Translations under genes and position numbers: made by a program
Assembly: GCA_036874045.1 (NCBI GenBank)
Contig: CM072337.1
Span: forward strand, 21,426,001-21,490,000
Direction of reading: 5' to 3'
DNA length: 64,000 bases
Source: Cymodocea nodosa
Taxonomy: Eukaryota; Streptophyta; Magnoliopsida; Alismatales; Cymodoceaceae
In this document: piece after piece, positions 12,491 through 24,400 of the stretch
Layout of the letters: each line of letters starts with the position of its first letter
Numbering within the stretch: position 1 is the stretch's first letter
The notes under the pieces: generated by a model
Databases searched by the model: none
Seen by the model: only the letters and a program-made list of their open reading frames with translations
What the model was told of the DNA's origin: nothing

Positions 12491-15400
12491 GTATCCTATC
12501 ATTGTTCATCATAGTTCTTACGCTGAAATCCAAGACCACTGCATCTTTCTTTTTTGAATATATACTGTGAAACTTTCTTTGAAGCACACACACAATTAAT
12601 TGCCTGGACTACTTTCAATACATGATTGCTTTTACTGCTTCTAACAGTTTTTGTATTTCTATTAGAGTAATTGCAGTACGGATTGTAGATTCAGTTTGTT
12701 TTGTTGTAGGATGAACTGCAATTCAGTAGCATCCAAATTTTTTTGGTGGATAACTTGCACTATTATTTCTAATTATCTTTTCTATTAACATAATTATTAT
12801 TGAAATGTGAATGTCCAATTCAAAATCAATTGGCTATGAGTTAAGGGGCTCTTTTTTATTGTGGTAGGGAAGAACGCTCCATAGGATGAATGGGTCAGGG
12901 CATTGGGGTCGCAGCTGCCAGGAAGAGTTATCTTGTGTAACCATGTAACCTTATCTATGTAATTATAAGTTATAATCATATGTAAATGAAGGTTGTTAGT
13001 GTGTGTGTGTGTATGTATGTATGTATTTGCGTGGTTATCCATTGTTACAAACGTTGATCTGCTTTGCAATGTTAAGAGTTGTCACAACCTGACATCAGAG
13101 CAGCTGCTTTAGGAGTAGGAATGAGAGCAATATTAATGCAGGAGGAACATCCTATTGCATACATGAGCAAAGCTTATAACAACAAGCAAATATTCCTATC
13201 CATTTATGAAAAGAAATGTGGTCATATTCACTGCTATTAGTAAATGGAGATAGCTATCGTTAGGGAGGTTGTTATTAAAACAAATCAGCTTTGTTTGAAA
13301 CATTTGGAAGACCAGGAAATGAAAATGCTATCCCAAGAGAAGTGACTTGTGATCTGAAATTGCACTAAGTGTTTGTAGGAAATGTGGACAAGGGAAGAAT
13401 TTTGAGGCAGAGAAAAACCCTTTGCACTATTTCATTAATTGAATCAGTTACAAAGGATGAAAAAACTCTCCTCCAGCTGAGAAAAAGTAATCATTGGAAG
13501 GAGTTCATGTCCTTTTATCATGATGGAGACCACATGTCGATTCTCATGCCTTAAGACTAGGTCTTATAACTACTTATCTATAGATAAAGAAACAAATTCT
13601 ATAAACAAGGAAATCATAGACAACAACACCCATGTTTTTGTGGAAGTATTCATCCCATAACCACTTCCTTAGAGAGTGGTTTGGCAGAATCGGTTTGATT
13701 GATTCCTTTCCTAAACGTGTGCTGATTTGGTTCTGACCAATTCTACACTATTCAGTTGCCTAGATAATTGGATTAGAATTCAATATTTTAGGTTGAAACT
13801 TTCCAACATAATATCCAGAAATGGATCAGGTCATTTCTGGATCAGACTAGTCAAATTATTGGAGTTTGACTAAAAAAAAAGAGTACAAGCCAAACAATTT
13901 CAATAAAGCAGCCATGTACAATCATGTACCATCACAATATTGACACCTAGATGGTTTTAGCAAGTCATTCCATCATACATAGAATTGATAACTCAGTTGG
14001 AGGACAAGAAATTAAATCCTAACAATCACAAGTTGGTTGATGGGGTGCTCTTCTACAAGAGATAACTAGTTAGCCAAAAAATCACTTAGACACATGCTCT
14101 TAGTGAAAAGACCTTTGTATTTTGATAATGTAAAAATTTATGTGAGAAATTATTATGTATTTCACATGTATAGATCAAATGTAGATGAAGAACAAAATAA
14201 AATATCATTAAACAGAAGGATAGAAAGACATGTGGCTAAGTAGCCAACTAATAGTAGAAGATTCAAAAGTTTATAGAATAATCATTCATCTCTAAGAAGA
14301 ACTGCAACAACAAATAAAAGATAAAGAGCTCGATAAGTAAAACAAGAAACTCGACGAGTAACTATCTGAGTTTGCATTGATAATAAAAGGGAAAACTTGT
14401 AGAGTTATCATAACTTTACGTCATCTTATATGAGACATGTACAGTTAAGTAAAGATCTCATGTGATAGAAAAGAAAATGATTGTAGGGGAAAAACTTGTA
14501 GAGTTAAGATAACTCTACATATTTTATAGGAAGCCTGAAAGGAAAACTCATAGAGTTAAAGACAACTCTATGATTTTGATCAATAGAGTGGTTGAGTAGA
14601 AAATAACTAGTTGAAGTACTTAAAGACTCAAATTACATATTCGGCAAGATATGTACAAGATACCATCAATACAGGAACCCATATTGGAAAGTTCTCAATA
14701 AAAGAAATTGAATGTCAACAAAATATTCAATGACTAGTTAGTTAAGTATCCGACCTGGGAAAGAAGGAAAGGATAATCAGCTGAAGCACATAATACGACT
14801 GTTGATACACTCGACAACTTATTGTTACAATCAATTGAATGGGGTGAATTTATCGGTGAATAATGAGATTACCTACCGAGAGATTAACTAGAACACTTGG
14901 CAATGGTAACATTCCATATTTGAGTTTGTCACATCAAGAAGTACAATCGACGATTCTGATTTGACTGAAGAGTAAATTTGATTGTTATATAGAGAAGTAT
15001 AAAATGATACTTCAATAAGATAGAGAGAACAATGCAGATCATATAGAGCTTATAGAAAAAGATACCATAGAGAGCATACACGTAAAAGAAGAGAATATAC
15101 AAAAGAGAGACAATTGAAAAACCAATTCATGAAAGCATAAACGCAGAATTTATTGAAGATCAACAAAAGCTCTTCATGCAAGTTTGATTCAAGAAGAACA
15201 TGGCTTTGACCTCAAAACCTTACGTGGTTGGTTGTTGAGTTTCGACTTGAAAGCTTTGTTTTGGTAAGTTAGAGTTTTGACTTGAAAACTTGTGATTGAT
15301 GGGTTAAGAGTTTCAACCTGAAAGTTAAAAGTTTTAACCCTAAACCCTAACCTAAAAGTAAGTGTGAACACTTAGTAAAGTCCAAACTATGTTTGGAGGT

Positions 15401-18400
15401 GGACTAACCATTAGTGGTGAGTCACCTAAAATTTGTTATGTTTGTTTATTTAGTTTTCATTGTGCATAGTTTATTTTATTTGGTTGTGATAACTGTGCAT
15501 ACACATCTTGCCAAATAAGTCAGAAATTATTTCAAAAACATAACTTCACCATTTACCTCCTTTTTAGTGATCCAAACAATTCTAACACTTGGAGGAGTTC
15601 CATAACTCCATAATGGTAGGAGACTTTGGTTATGAGAAAAGTGGTAAAGAATGAAAGCAAATATTTATTGGAAAGGTTGAAGAGCAAATCTTAAACAATG
15701 CATTAATGAATGTGAATAAGTATGACAATTTGTTGTCAATAGGTCTTTTATAGCCTTTGCTAATCTTTAAGAAGAGTTGGACCAATATCAATATGTATTT
15801 TATAGAAGACTTGTCGATTTCCAAGGGAAAAACAACCATTATGGTAGTTGTGGATGTGTTCACTAAATATGCTCATTTTATATTCTCAAGCATTGGCACC
15901 TTTTTTATTGAGCATGTCGTTAAACTACATGAGATTCCAAAGATGATTGCTTGTGATAGGGATTCTATTTTTACAAGTACGTTTTGGTAGTCATTGATGC
16001 AATTCTAGGGGTCTCTATGCATGTATTCAACATATCATCTACAAATTGATGACCAAATAGAAATCTTGAATGGAACATTTGGAGACAAATCTTTGATGTT
16101 TTACATTTCAGTGACTAGCTAGTTAGACATATTGGTTGTTATGAGTGAAGTTTTGGTATAATACCAAGATATATGGCTCCACTGACTTGGCTCCATTTGA
16201 AGCTTTATATGGAGTCTACCCACCTATACCACCCACACATATTTTGGAGGCTACTAAGGTAGTGGCTATTGATGAAGAATTGTGGAATCATAAAGTAATT
16301 TTGATTCAATTACAAAACAATCTTGACAAGGCTTAACAATGTATGATGATGATGGTAGATTGTCATAAGCAAGAAGAACAACGTGAGATAAGAGACTGGG
16401 TCTACGTCAAATTACAATCATATCAATAACACTTGGTGGTGAAAAGAGCTATCTAAAACTATCCTTGTGCTATCATGGGCTGTTTGAAATAGTAGTAGTG
16501 TTGTACTAGCTTTAATTACCACTAGGTTCTCATACATCTTGTGTTTCATGCCTCCTAGCTTTATAGTAGGGTGGGGCCCACTACTATAATTATTTAGCTT
16601 GGTACACCAGTTCATTACTTGCAAATAGATAGGAAGCCTTGGAAAATTTTGGATTGTTGCATTTATGATGGAGGATGGCTGCATTTCCATAACATGAACT
16701 CATCTATGGAAGACCATTAATCACCTGTATCTGCCAAGGATGGTGTCATCTCACTTGCCAATGATGATGCCAATTGAAAGGGAAGTTCATGGAGGAATCA
16801 AGAAAGGGCACAAGGGTGCCACCTTGCATGATCCATTCTCAACCCTTTCCATTCCTTGGCTGTGTTTGTTGGAAGCCCTTCCATTTCTCTGCCAAGACCG
16901 TTTAAACTTCTTTTTTTGCTTAGCTTTGTGTTTCCAATAAATGTAAACCTCCTCCTTTAGGTGGAGGCATCATCTACTATCGTTTCTTGTATTATAACCA
17001 TTGCTATGGAGGATTCTGTCATTGCTTTGCTAGAGGATTTTGGCTTTGTTCTTCAATAAAGAAAGGCTTGTCGGTTTAGTTGGCGAGTCATAGAGTTCTC
17101 TTTTTTATCCTCTTTGTTGCTTCATAAGATGGTATCAGAGCTTCCATTCTCACATCAGCAATGCCGCAACCTATCACACGTGAGGAAATCAATCAAATAC
17201 ATCAATCGTTGGAGTGCCTCACAACCTTGGTGACACAAATGGTTGATGATCGCATCAATTGACAATCATCACCTGGCCACTGCGAGCGTCGACAACTATG
17301 ACTCCCTCCACACCATTGTTTACCGATCAATGACTCCTTCGATGATGAAGACCCCTAGTATGGTCAGCACGATGAGTGTCTCAATTATAATTCCTTCAAA
17401 CTTTGCATGGATCTCTTGTTGTTCAATGGACAACTCCATATCAAGGACTTCCTCAATTGGATCTTTGAAGTTGAACGTTTCTTCGATTATATTGACATTC
17501 CAGAGCACCACAAGGTTAAACTTGTCACTTATCGTTTGAAGGGCAATGCTTCGACTTGGTGGAATCAACACTTCTCTTCAATTGGGCCTGGCAACAAAAG
17601 CCATTAGTCCAGACTTGGGACAAAATGAAGCACCTTCTTTGTGCCTAATTCCTCCCTCTTGATTATGAGCAAATCTTGTTCACTCAATATCAACAATGTC
17701 GATAGGGGTTTCGTTCTGTCACTAACTATATGCAAGACTTCCATTGCCTCTTGTCCCACAACAACTTACAAGAATTTGAGGGGCAACAAATCTTGTGCTT
17801 CATCAATGGCCTTAAGTTATCAATTCAAGATTGTGTGATGTTATATTTGTGTTTCTCTCCCACCAGTGCCATCACCATGGCCAAGTGAGTCAAACAACAA
17901 CTGGCCTACTACCTTAAGACATTTCTTGCTAATGATAGCGACCCTTCTTGATCTACACCTCCCCCTCTTCACAACACTAAGCTTGTAACAATCTCTCATG
18001 CCTCTCCTTTGTAGGGCTCTCTAGTGCTAATAATAAACCCTTATGTTCGACCTCCACCTATCAAATGTTACTGGTGTTAACAAATGGGCCACAAGTCTAA
18101 TGTGTGCCCTTAACTTGTTCTCGTCAACGTCGTCCAACCTATAAATGATGCTTCTACTCATAGCAATGGATGACGACAAGGTTGAGGAGGCTCCCCAATT
18201 TGCCGACAATGACAACCACCTTTCCTGCATGACACATTGACTTCTCCTCAACCCTAGTGTCATTGATGATTCACAACATCAAAGCCTATTTCGCACACGT
18301 TGCACAATTAATAACAAAACATATGATATTATCATTGATGGTGGGAGCACAACAATATCATCTCCTACAAAGTTGTCAATAAGCTCGACCAAGCCACCAT

Positions 18401-21400
18401 GAAGCACCCCCAACCTTACCAAATCAACTGGATTTGTCATGGTGACATAGCCAACATCATCAAGTCTTGTTGTCCCCATAACAATTGGCCAACACTATTT
18501 TGACACCATCATTTGTGATGTCATTGAGATGGGCACATGCCACCTCATATTGGGATGCCTATGGTGGTTCGACACCGACGCCACACATCGTGGAAGGGAA
18601 AATGTTTACGTCATCATTGTCGGTGGTGCCCAAATCAAACTCATGTTGTTGCCTATTGACCACCACCAATCTCCATGCCTCAAACATAGTTTTTTTGGTG
18701 GTCAACACTTTGACATTCATGTAGGAGTTGAAATAGGCTCTTAAGGTCTATGTGTTGGTGGTTAAGGACAATAGCACGGTAACCCCCCTATTGATCCTGA
18801 GGTTAGTGCATTGTTAATAGAGTTCCACAATGCTAACAACCTCCCACCCTTACGTGACATTCGACATCACATTGATTTAGCTCATAACTTCCTAATTTTC
18901 TCCACTACTGCATGAGCCCAAAGGAAGCAGCTATTCTACAAGAACAAGTTGATGACTTGATATGTCGTGGCTTAGCTTATGTCATTCTTGCCCTCATTGT
19001 ACTAAAGAAAAACAACGATTAGCAGATGTGTGTAGATAGTCAAGTGATCAATAAAATCACCATCAAGTATCACTTCCCCATTCTCCACTTAGACGACATG
19101 CTTGATATGCTAGTAGATACCTAAATCTTTTCCAAGTTAAATCTCAAAAATGGCTACCATCAAATCCAGATCTATAAGGGTGATGAGTGGAAGATCGCCT
19201 TTAAAATGAAGGGATGTTTGTTTGAATGGTTGGTAATGCCATTCAATTTTTTTAATGCTCCTAGTACTTTCATGAGGTTGATGACATAGGTTCTCAAACC
19301 ATTTCTTGATCATTGTGTAGTTGTCTATTTTGACGATATTCTTATTTATAGTCTCAACAAAGTTGAACATTTATCTCAAGGATTGGTGCAATATTCTTTC
19401 AAAAAGGTCACCTTATCACCTATTTTAGCGAGAAGCTAGGCGAAATGCGCCAAAAATGGACAACGAATGAAGTGGAATTCTATGTCATTTTTAGAGCCAT
19501 CAAAAGATGAGAGCATTACTTAATCCAAAAGGAATTTATTCTCCACACAGATCATCAAGCATTAAAGATTATTAATTAGGCAACTACCATAAATTGCATG
19601 CATGCTCGTTGGGTTTCCTTCCTATATTGCCATCAAACACAAGGCAGGAAAACTCAACATCGTTGCTGATGCCTTAACTCGACAGACTTGCCTTATCTCT
19701 ATCATGTGCATGGAAACAACTAGCTTTGATTCTTTAAAAGATCTTTATAAAGATGATGAGGACTTTAGGGAAACTTGAGCTTACTATTCTAATTTCTAGC
19801 CTGTTAAAGATTTTTTATTGCAGGATGGTTTTCTCTTTTGACAACACCAATTGTGCATTCCCTAATCATCTCTACAAGATAAACTCATTTGGGAAATTCA
19901 TGTTGGCAGCTTAGGTGGTCATTTTGGGTGCGACAAAATGGTGGCAACATTAAAGGAACAATTTTATTGGTCGCAACTCAAACGTGACACTACATACTTC
20001 GTTTAACGTTACCCCACATGCCAAGTCGTTAAGGGCCACTCATAGAACACTAGCCTCTACACATCTCTACCCGTGCCACAAGCATTGTGGATTGGCATCT
20101 AAATGACTTCATTTTAGGACTACCATGCATGAGAAAGAGGTTTGATTCAATTTTTGTTATTGTTGATTAGTTTTCTAAAATGGCACATTTCATCCCTTGT
20201 AAGAAAACATTCGACACCACCAACGTCACAACTCTCTTCTTTTAGGAAGTCATTTGACTTCATGGCGTGCCTCAATTGATCACCTTTGATTGTGACTCCT
20301 GTCTCCTTTCACACTTCTAGCAGACCCTTTGGCGCAAGCTTGACATGTCATTAAATTTTAGTTCTACTTGCCACCTACAAATCAACAACCAAAATGAAGT
20401 CGTCAATCGCACCCTTGGTAATCTATTTCGTGCTATTGCAGGTGAACATCCAAAATAGTGGGACGAGGCATTGGCCTAAGTAGGATTTGCATACAATTGT
20501 ATGGTTAGTCGCTTTGGTTTGTTCATAATTGTGTATAACCATCTACCTGCTCATGTTGTCGACTTTGTGCCATGACCATCCAACAACAAATCTATCTACA
20601 ACCTCTTGGAGTCCATTTGCAACATTCATAATGAAGTTCACGATCAACTCCAACACTCCAACAATAACTACAAGGTTGCCATCGATCGCCACCATTGATA
20701 AGGTTTTCAACGTCGGAGATCAAGTAATGGTGCACCTTCATTGCAATTGCTTTCCAACAGGGACGTACAACAAACTCAAAAATAAAAGGTATAGCCTCTG
20801 TCAAGTTCTTCGCTACATCAACGACAACGCATACATGATTGACATCCTTGCCTTGTTCTCTATCTCTTCGACCTTTAATGTGACAAACCTATTTGAGTAC
20901 CATCCACCAACTCCTTTTGATCTTCTTGATCGCTCGAGGACGAGCTCTTTTGAGGTGGTGTTGCTTGATGGAGGACAACTGCATTTCCATGACATGAACA
21001 CTTCTATGGAAGGTCATCAATCACTTGTATCTACCAAGGATGGTGCCATCTCACCTACCTACGATGGTGCCACTTGAAAGGGAAGTTCACAAAGGAATCA
21101 AGAAAGGGCACAATGGTGCCACCTTGCATGATCCATTCTTAGCCCTTTCCATTCCTTGGCTATGTCCATTGGAAGCCCTTCCATTCCTTTGCTAAGATCG
21201 TTGAAATTTCTTTTTTTTGCTTAGCTTTGCGTTTCCAATAAATGTAAACCTTTTCCTCTAGGTGGAGGCATCATCTACTATCATTTATTGTATTGTAACC
21301 ATTGCTATGGAGGATTTTGTCATTACTCTATTGGAGGATTCTGACTTTGTTCTTCAATAAAGAAAGATTCGTTGGTTCAGTTGGCAATTCATAGAGTTCT

Positions 21401-24400
21401 ATTTTCGATCCTCTTCGCTGCTTCATAAATTTACAAAGAAAGAATCAAGGCTATGACAAAAATTTTGGTGCAATAGGAAAATGAAGATGAGTTATCAATG
21501 ACATTGGAGGATTACTATTCTATGCTTTCCAAATATTTTGACCTGCAAGACTAGGTCTTTGTGGCTATGGGGGCAATGTAGTAGGGAGGAATGCTCCACC
21601 ATAGGACAAACAGGTTGGTGCATTGGGGTAGCGGCTACTACATGTTGGAAGAGTTATCCTGTGTAACTTTGTAACCTTATCCATGTAAAAGTTATAATCA
21701 TATGTAAATGAAGTTCAGTAGTGTGTGTGTGTGTAAGGAAGGTGCGTAAACTTTATAATCAGCAAAATGTTATGCTAAGTTTTCTTTGGAGATTGCTACA
21801 TCTCAAACAGTAGCACCCAAACCATTCCACCTTCAATCCAGCCCTTGTCTTCACCGTTGATCTGCATTGCAGTGCTAGTGTGGTCACATTTATATTAACC
21901 ATTTTTTATCTTTTACTTAGTTCATGTGGGACTATATTTCTCAACAATTATTACACATTAGTACTTAGTATCTATCTTTTGTATAAACCTTGCGAGTGAA
22001 GGTCTTCTATCTGTATGTTGTAGTGCTGTACTGCTCTCTCCCAAAAAATAAATGTTCCTTTTCTAGTTGTTAATATTTTAAAATGGAGTGCAATCTATTC
22101 AAACACAAAGTTCACCTGTATGAAAATCTCCAGATTTTTGCTGGAAACTACTCAACATTGTTTCAATAGATACTAGTCAAACTGAAAAATAGCATGCAAT
22201 AAGCTCTTTATGTTTATTCATTGCTGTTGAATCAAGATATAATTGATAAATATTAAGATTTTGTAAAATAATAAAAATTCAGATGTTAGAAATATGAATT
22301 AGTTAGGCATATAACCAATAATATTTTCTTTACACCTTTGTCATGTACGACAAGTTTTTTGAAGAATGTGATTAACATTGTTAATGTACCTTAGTAACAA
22401 AAACTAGATGCATTGGAAAAATTAATTTGAGGGCACTTTTTTAAAATGTGTTTTAGTGATAGGTCAGGGAGCTTTCAAACTTATTCAAAACTTCATTCTG
22501 TTAAACCTAGCTTTTTGTAGGGACTAAAGTCGCAACTCTAGTAATGAGATTTAGTTTATGATCAAAATACCCTTGTATAACATCCTATCTTCTTTTTCCA
22601 TGCCCTGCCATTTTTTTCAATCTCCACCTATTATTCTAAGCCAAAAATTTCTTGCTCAAATTTCCTCATTACTTGCATTGCTTGGAATTTGGAACGATGA
22701 GTATATCATTGTTGCCATTGAATATGCATGAAACCTGCAAAATATTTGATTTAGGTGAATGAAGTTGCAAACTATGAGATGATTTACAAATTATGAAATG
22801 TAGAATAGTGTGCTTCTCAATGATATGAAACTTACATATTTTTCTTAATAACTAATATGTTTAGAAATTGTGAAAGTCTAACTTAAAACTAATTGGTAGT
22901 GAGTGGAGACTGCAACATTATATAAGGTCAGGTCCTTAACTTTTTAATTGATGTGGGAATTTACTTAACATGCCTTTTCACTTGTGGTTTATTTATGTCT
23001 ACAAATGGCAACATCGTAAGCCTACTCTAATATCTTGTGAAAGTTCAACTTAAAATCAATTGACAGTAAGTGAAAGACTTAACATCATATAAGCTTAGGT
23101 CCTAACTTCTTTTAATCGATGTAAGACTTTACTTAATAGAAATTAGTGCCCTTATTTATGTATCAAGTAATTATTGTTTTGTTATGAATAATTTGCATTT
23201 TTGATACACTAAATGCAAGCTAGAATATGTTAGTTTGTAAAAGGAACCTACAAATTATTCAATTTTGCATTATTTTTATTATGTTTTATTGCCTGTCTCT
23301 TGGCAAGGTGACAAGTTTGAACAAGTGTTTGCCTCTGTTCTTAGTTTCACCTCTTGCATTGAACACCTTGATCTCCTCAATGGAGATGCAATAATTTTTA
23401 CTTTTCTAGTGGTTTTTTCAATCCAATAGTCTCTGGGTAAGCTACCTATCATCCTCCAATAGCTCTCCTTTGGCTCCAACAATTTAACTCTTTGATCAGC
23501 TCAGGTATAAAATGTAACAACTTTCCCCATTTTATATTTTTATTCTCTTAATCATCTACTTTCTTTTCTTGATAAGATTTTTTGTAAAGATGATGCTTAT
23601 TTTGTTATGAGCTACCTTATTTATCTTCCAAAAAAATCTTCTACCATCCTTTCTACAAAGGTGGACTTGCTCAAAGAGAGTGTTTTGCATGATTTTATAA
23701 ACCATTTACTTTGCATTGTGTAACTACGTGACTTTGTTTTGATATGGTTGAGAAGTGTGTACCAATTTTTATCATAGATTTTGGTATTGTTATCAACCTT
23801 TTTTCTCTTTCTATTTCTAAATTGGATTTGGCAGCCATATCTTGATGAGAGCATATCTTGAGCTCTTATCTTGATGATTGGGCTTGCAACATATTCAACA
23901 ATTTCCTTTGTGGGTAAGCTTGATGTGCACCATTGCATATGAATATGAAGAACCCTAAAATAAGGCAATTTTTTCACTCCACTTTAAGAGAACATTTTTT
24001 CTGATAAGTGTTGACATTGATGAGAGTATCAAGTCAATTATTTGATGCAAGAAAATTTGAAGACTTGGCTGCTTGTTAGGAGGTTGCAAAATCACACCAC
24101 AGAATTCTCCACTTCAACAGGAGGTGAAAGTGAGAATTGGTCCCTTCAAACAGCTATTTGTTTGAATTTCATCTTGCTTAACATCATGGATAAGAGAAGT
24201 GGTGATGGAGAGTGATGCACTTGTCGTTGACCTTAATAACGTCACCTTTAGGAGTGGAGATGTGTGCGAAAGCTAGGAATATTATCTATTCTTCATTAAA
24301 TGCTTCTTGAATTTTGGCTCGATGAATTATTTGAAGAGGATCTTGAACTGTGGTATGAACATGAAAAATTGAACATTCATCCTCTCCCTAATGTAAAGTT

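Larger units (their letters stand above)
16666..21428 (+). mobile_element. Nested Ty3/gypsy retrotransposon (decayed)
   Basis: Inserted into the integrase C-terminal region of the outer element, with a 5-bp duplication ATTTA (16661-16665 and 21429-21433). LTRs of about 462 bp at both ends. TGGTATCAGAGC at 17130 is the initiator-Met tRNA primer site. In order on the plus strand: gag core (WNQHF near 17560), a zinc knuckle broken by a stop (18063-18109), a protease site reading DGGS (near 18338), reverse transcriptase with YFDDIL (near 19326), RNase H (HTDHQALK near 19545), integrase zinc finger and core (19900-20460). This gag-PR-RT-RH-IN order is that of Ty3/gypsy. Stops and frameshifts in every domain: not functional. 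Confidence 0.88.
12860..21888 (+). mobile_element. Outer Ty3/gypsy retrotransposon (decayed)
   Basis: Flanked by a perfect 5-bp target duplication TTTAT (12855-12859 and 21889-21893). Both LTR copies start TGTRGTAGGGA and end TCACA, and share the stretch AAGTTATAATCATATGTAAA followed by a GT microsatellite. After the 5' LTR, TGACATCAGAGC (about 13090) resembles the initiator-Met tRNA primer site TGGTATCAGAGC. An integrase core is visible at 15780-16340 ([50 protein letters not shown]) with its C-terminal region running to 16665 and resuming at 21429 after the nested element. Gag, protease and reverse transcriptase were not recognised in 13100-15590. Many stops and frameshifts: not functional. 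Confidence 0.85.

Noticed and set aside
15189..15371. Minus-strand 60-codon frame with internal repeats
   Set aside because: The repeats are in the DNA (GAGTTTTGACTTGAAA units of an LTR-like block), so the frame is a by-product.
23621..23977. 118-codon minus-strand frame
   Set aside because: Lys/Ser-rich and not matched to any family I know; no partner exon with consistent splice sites. Mentioned only as part of the intron.
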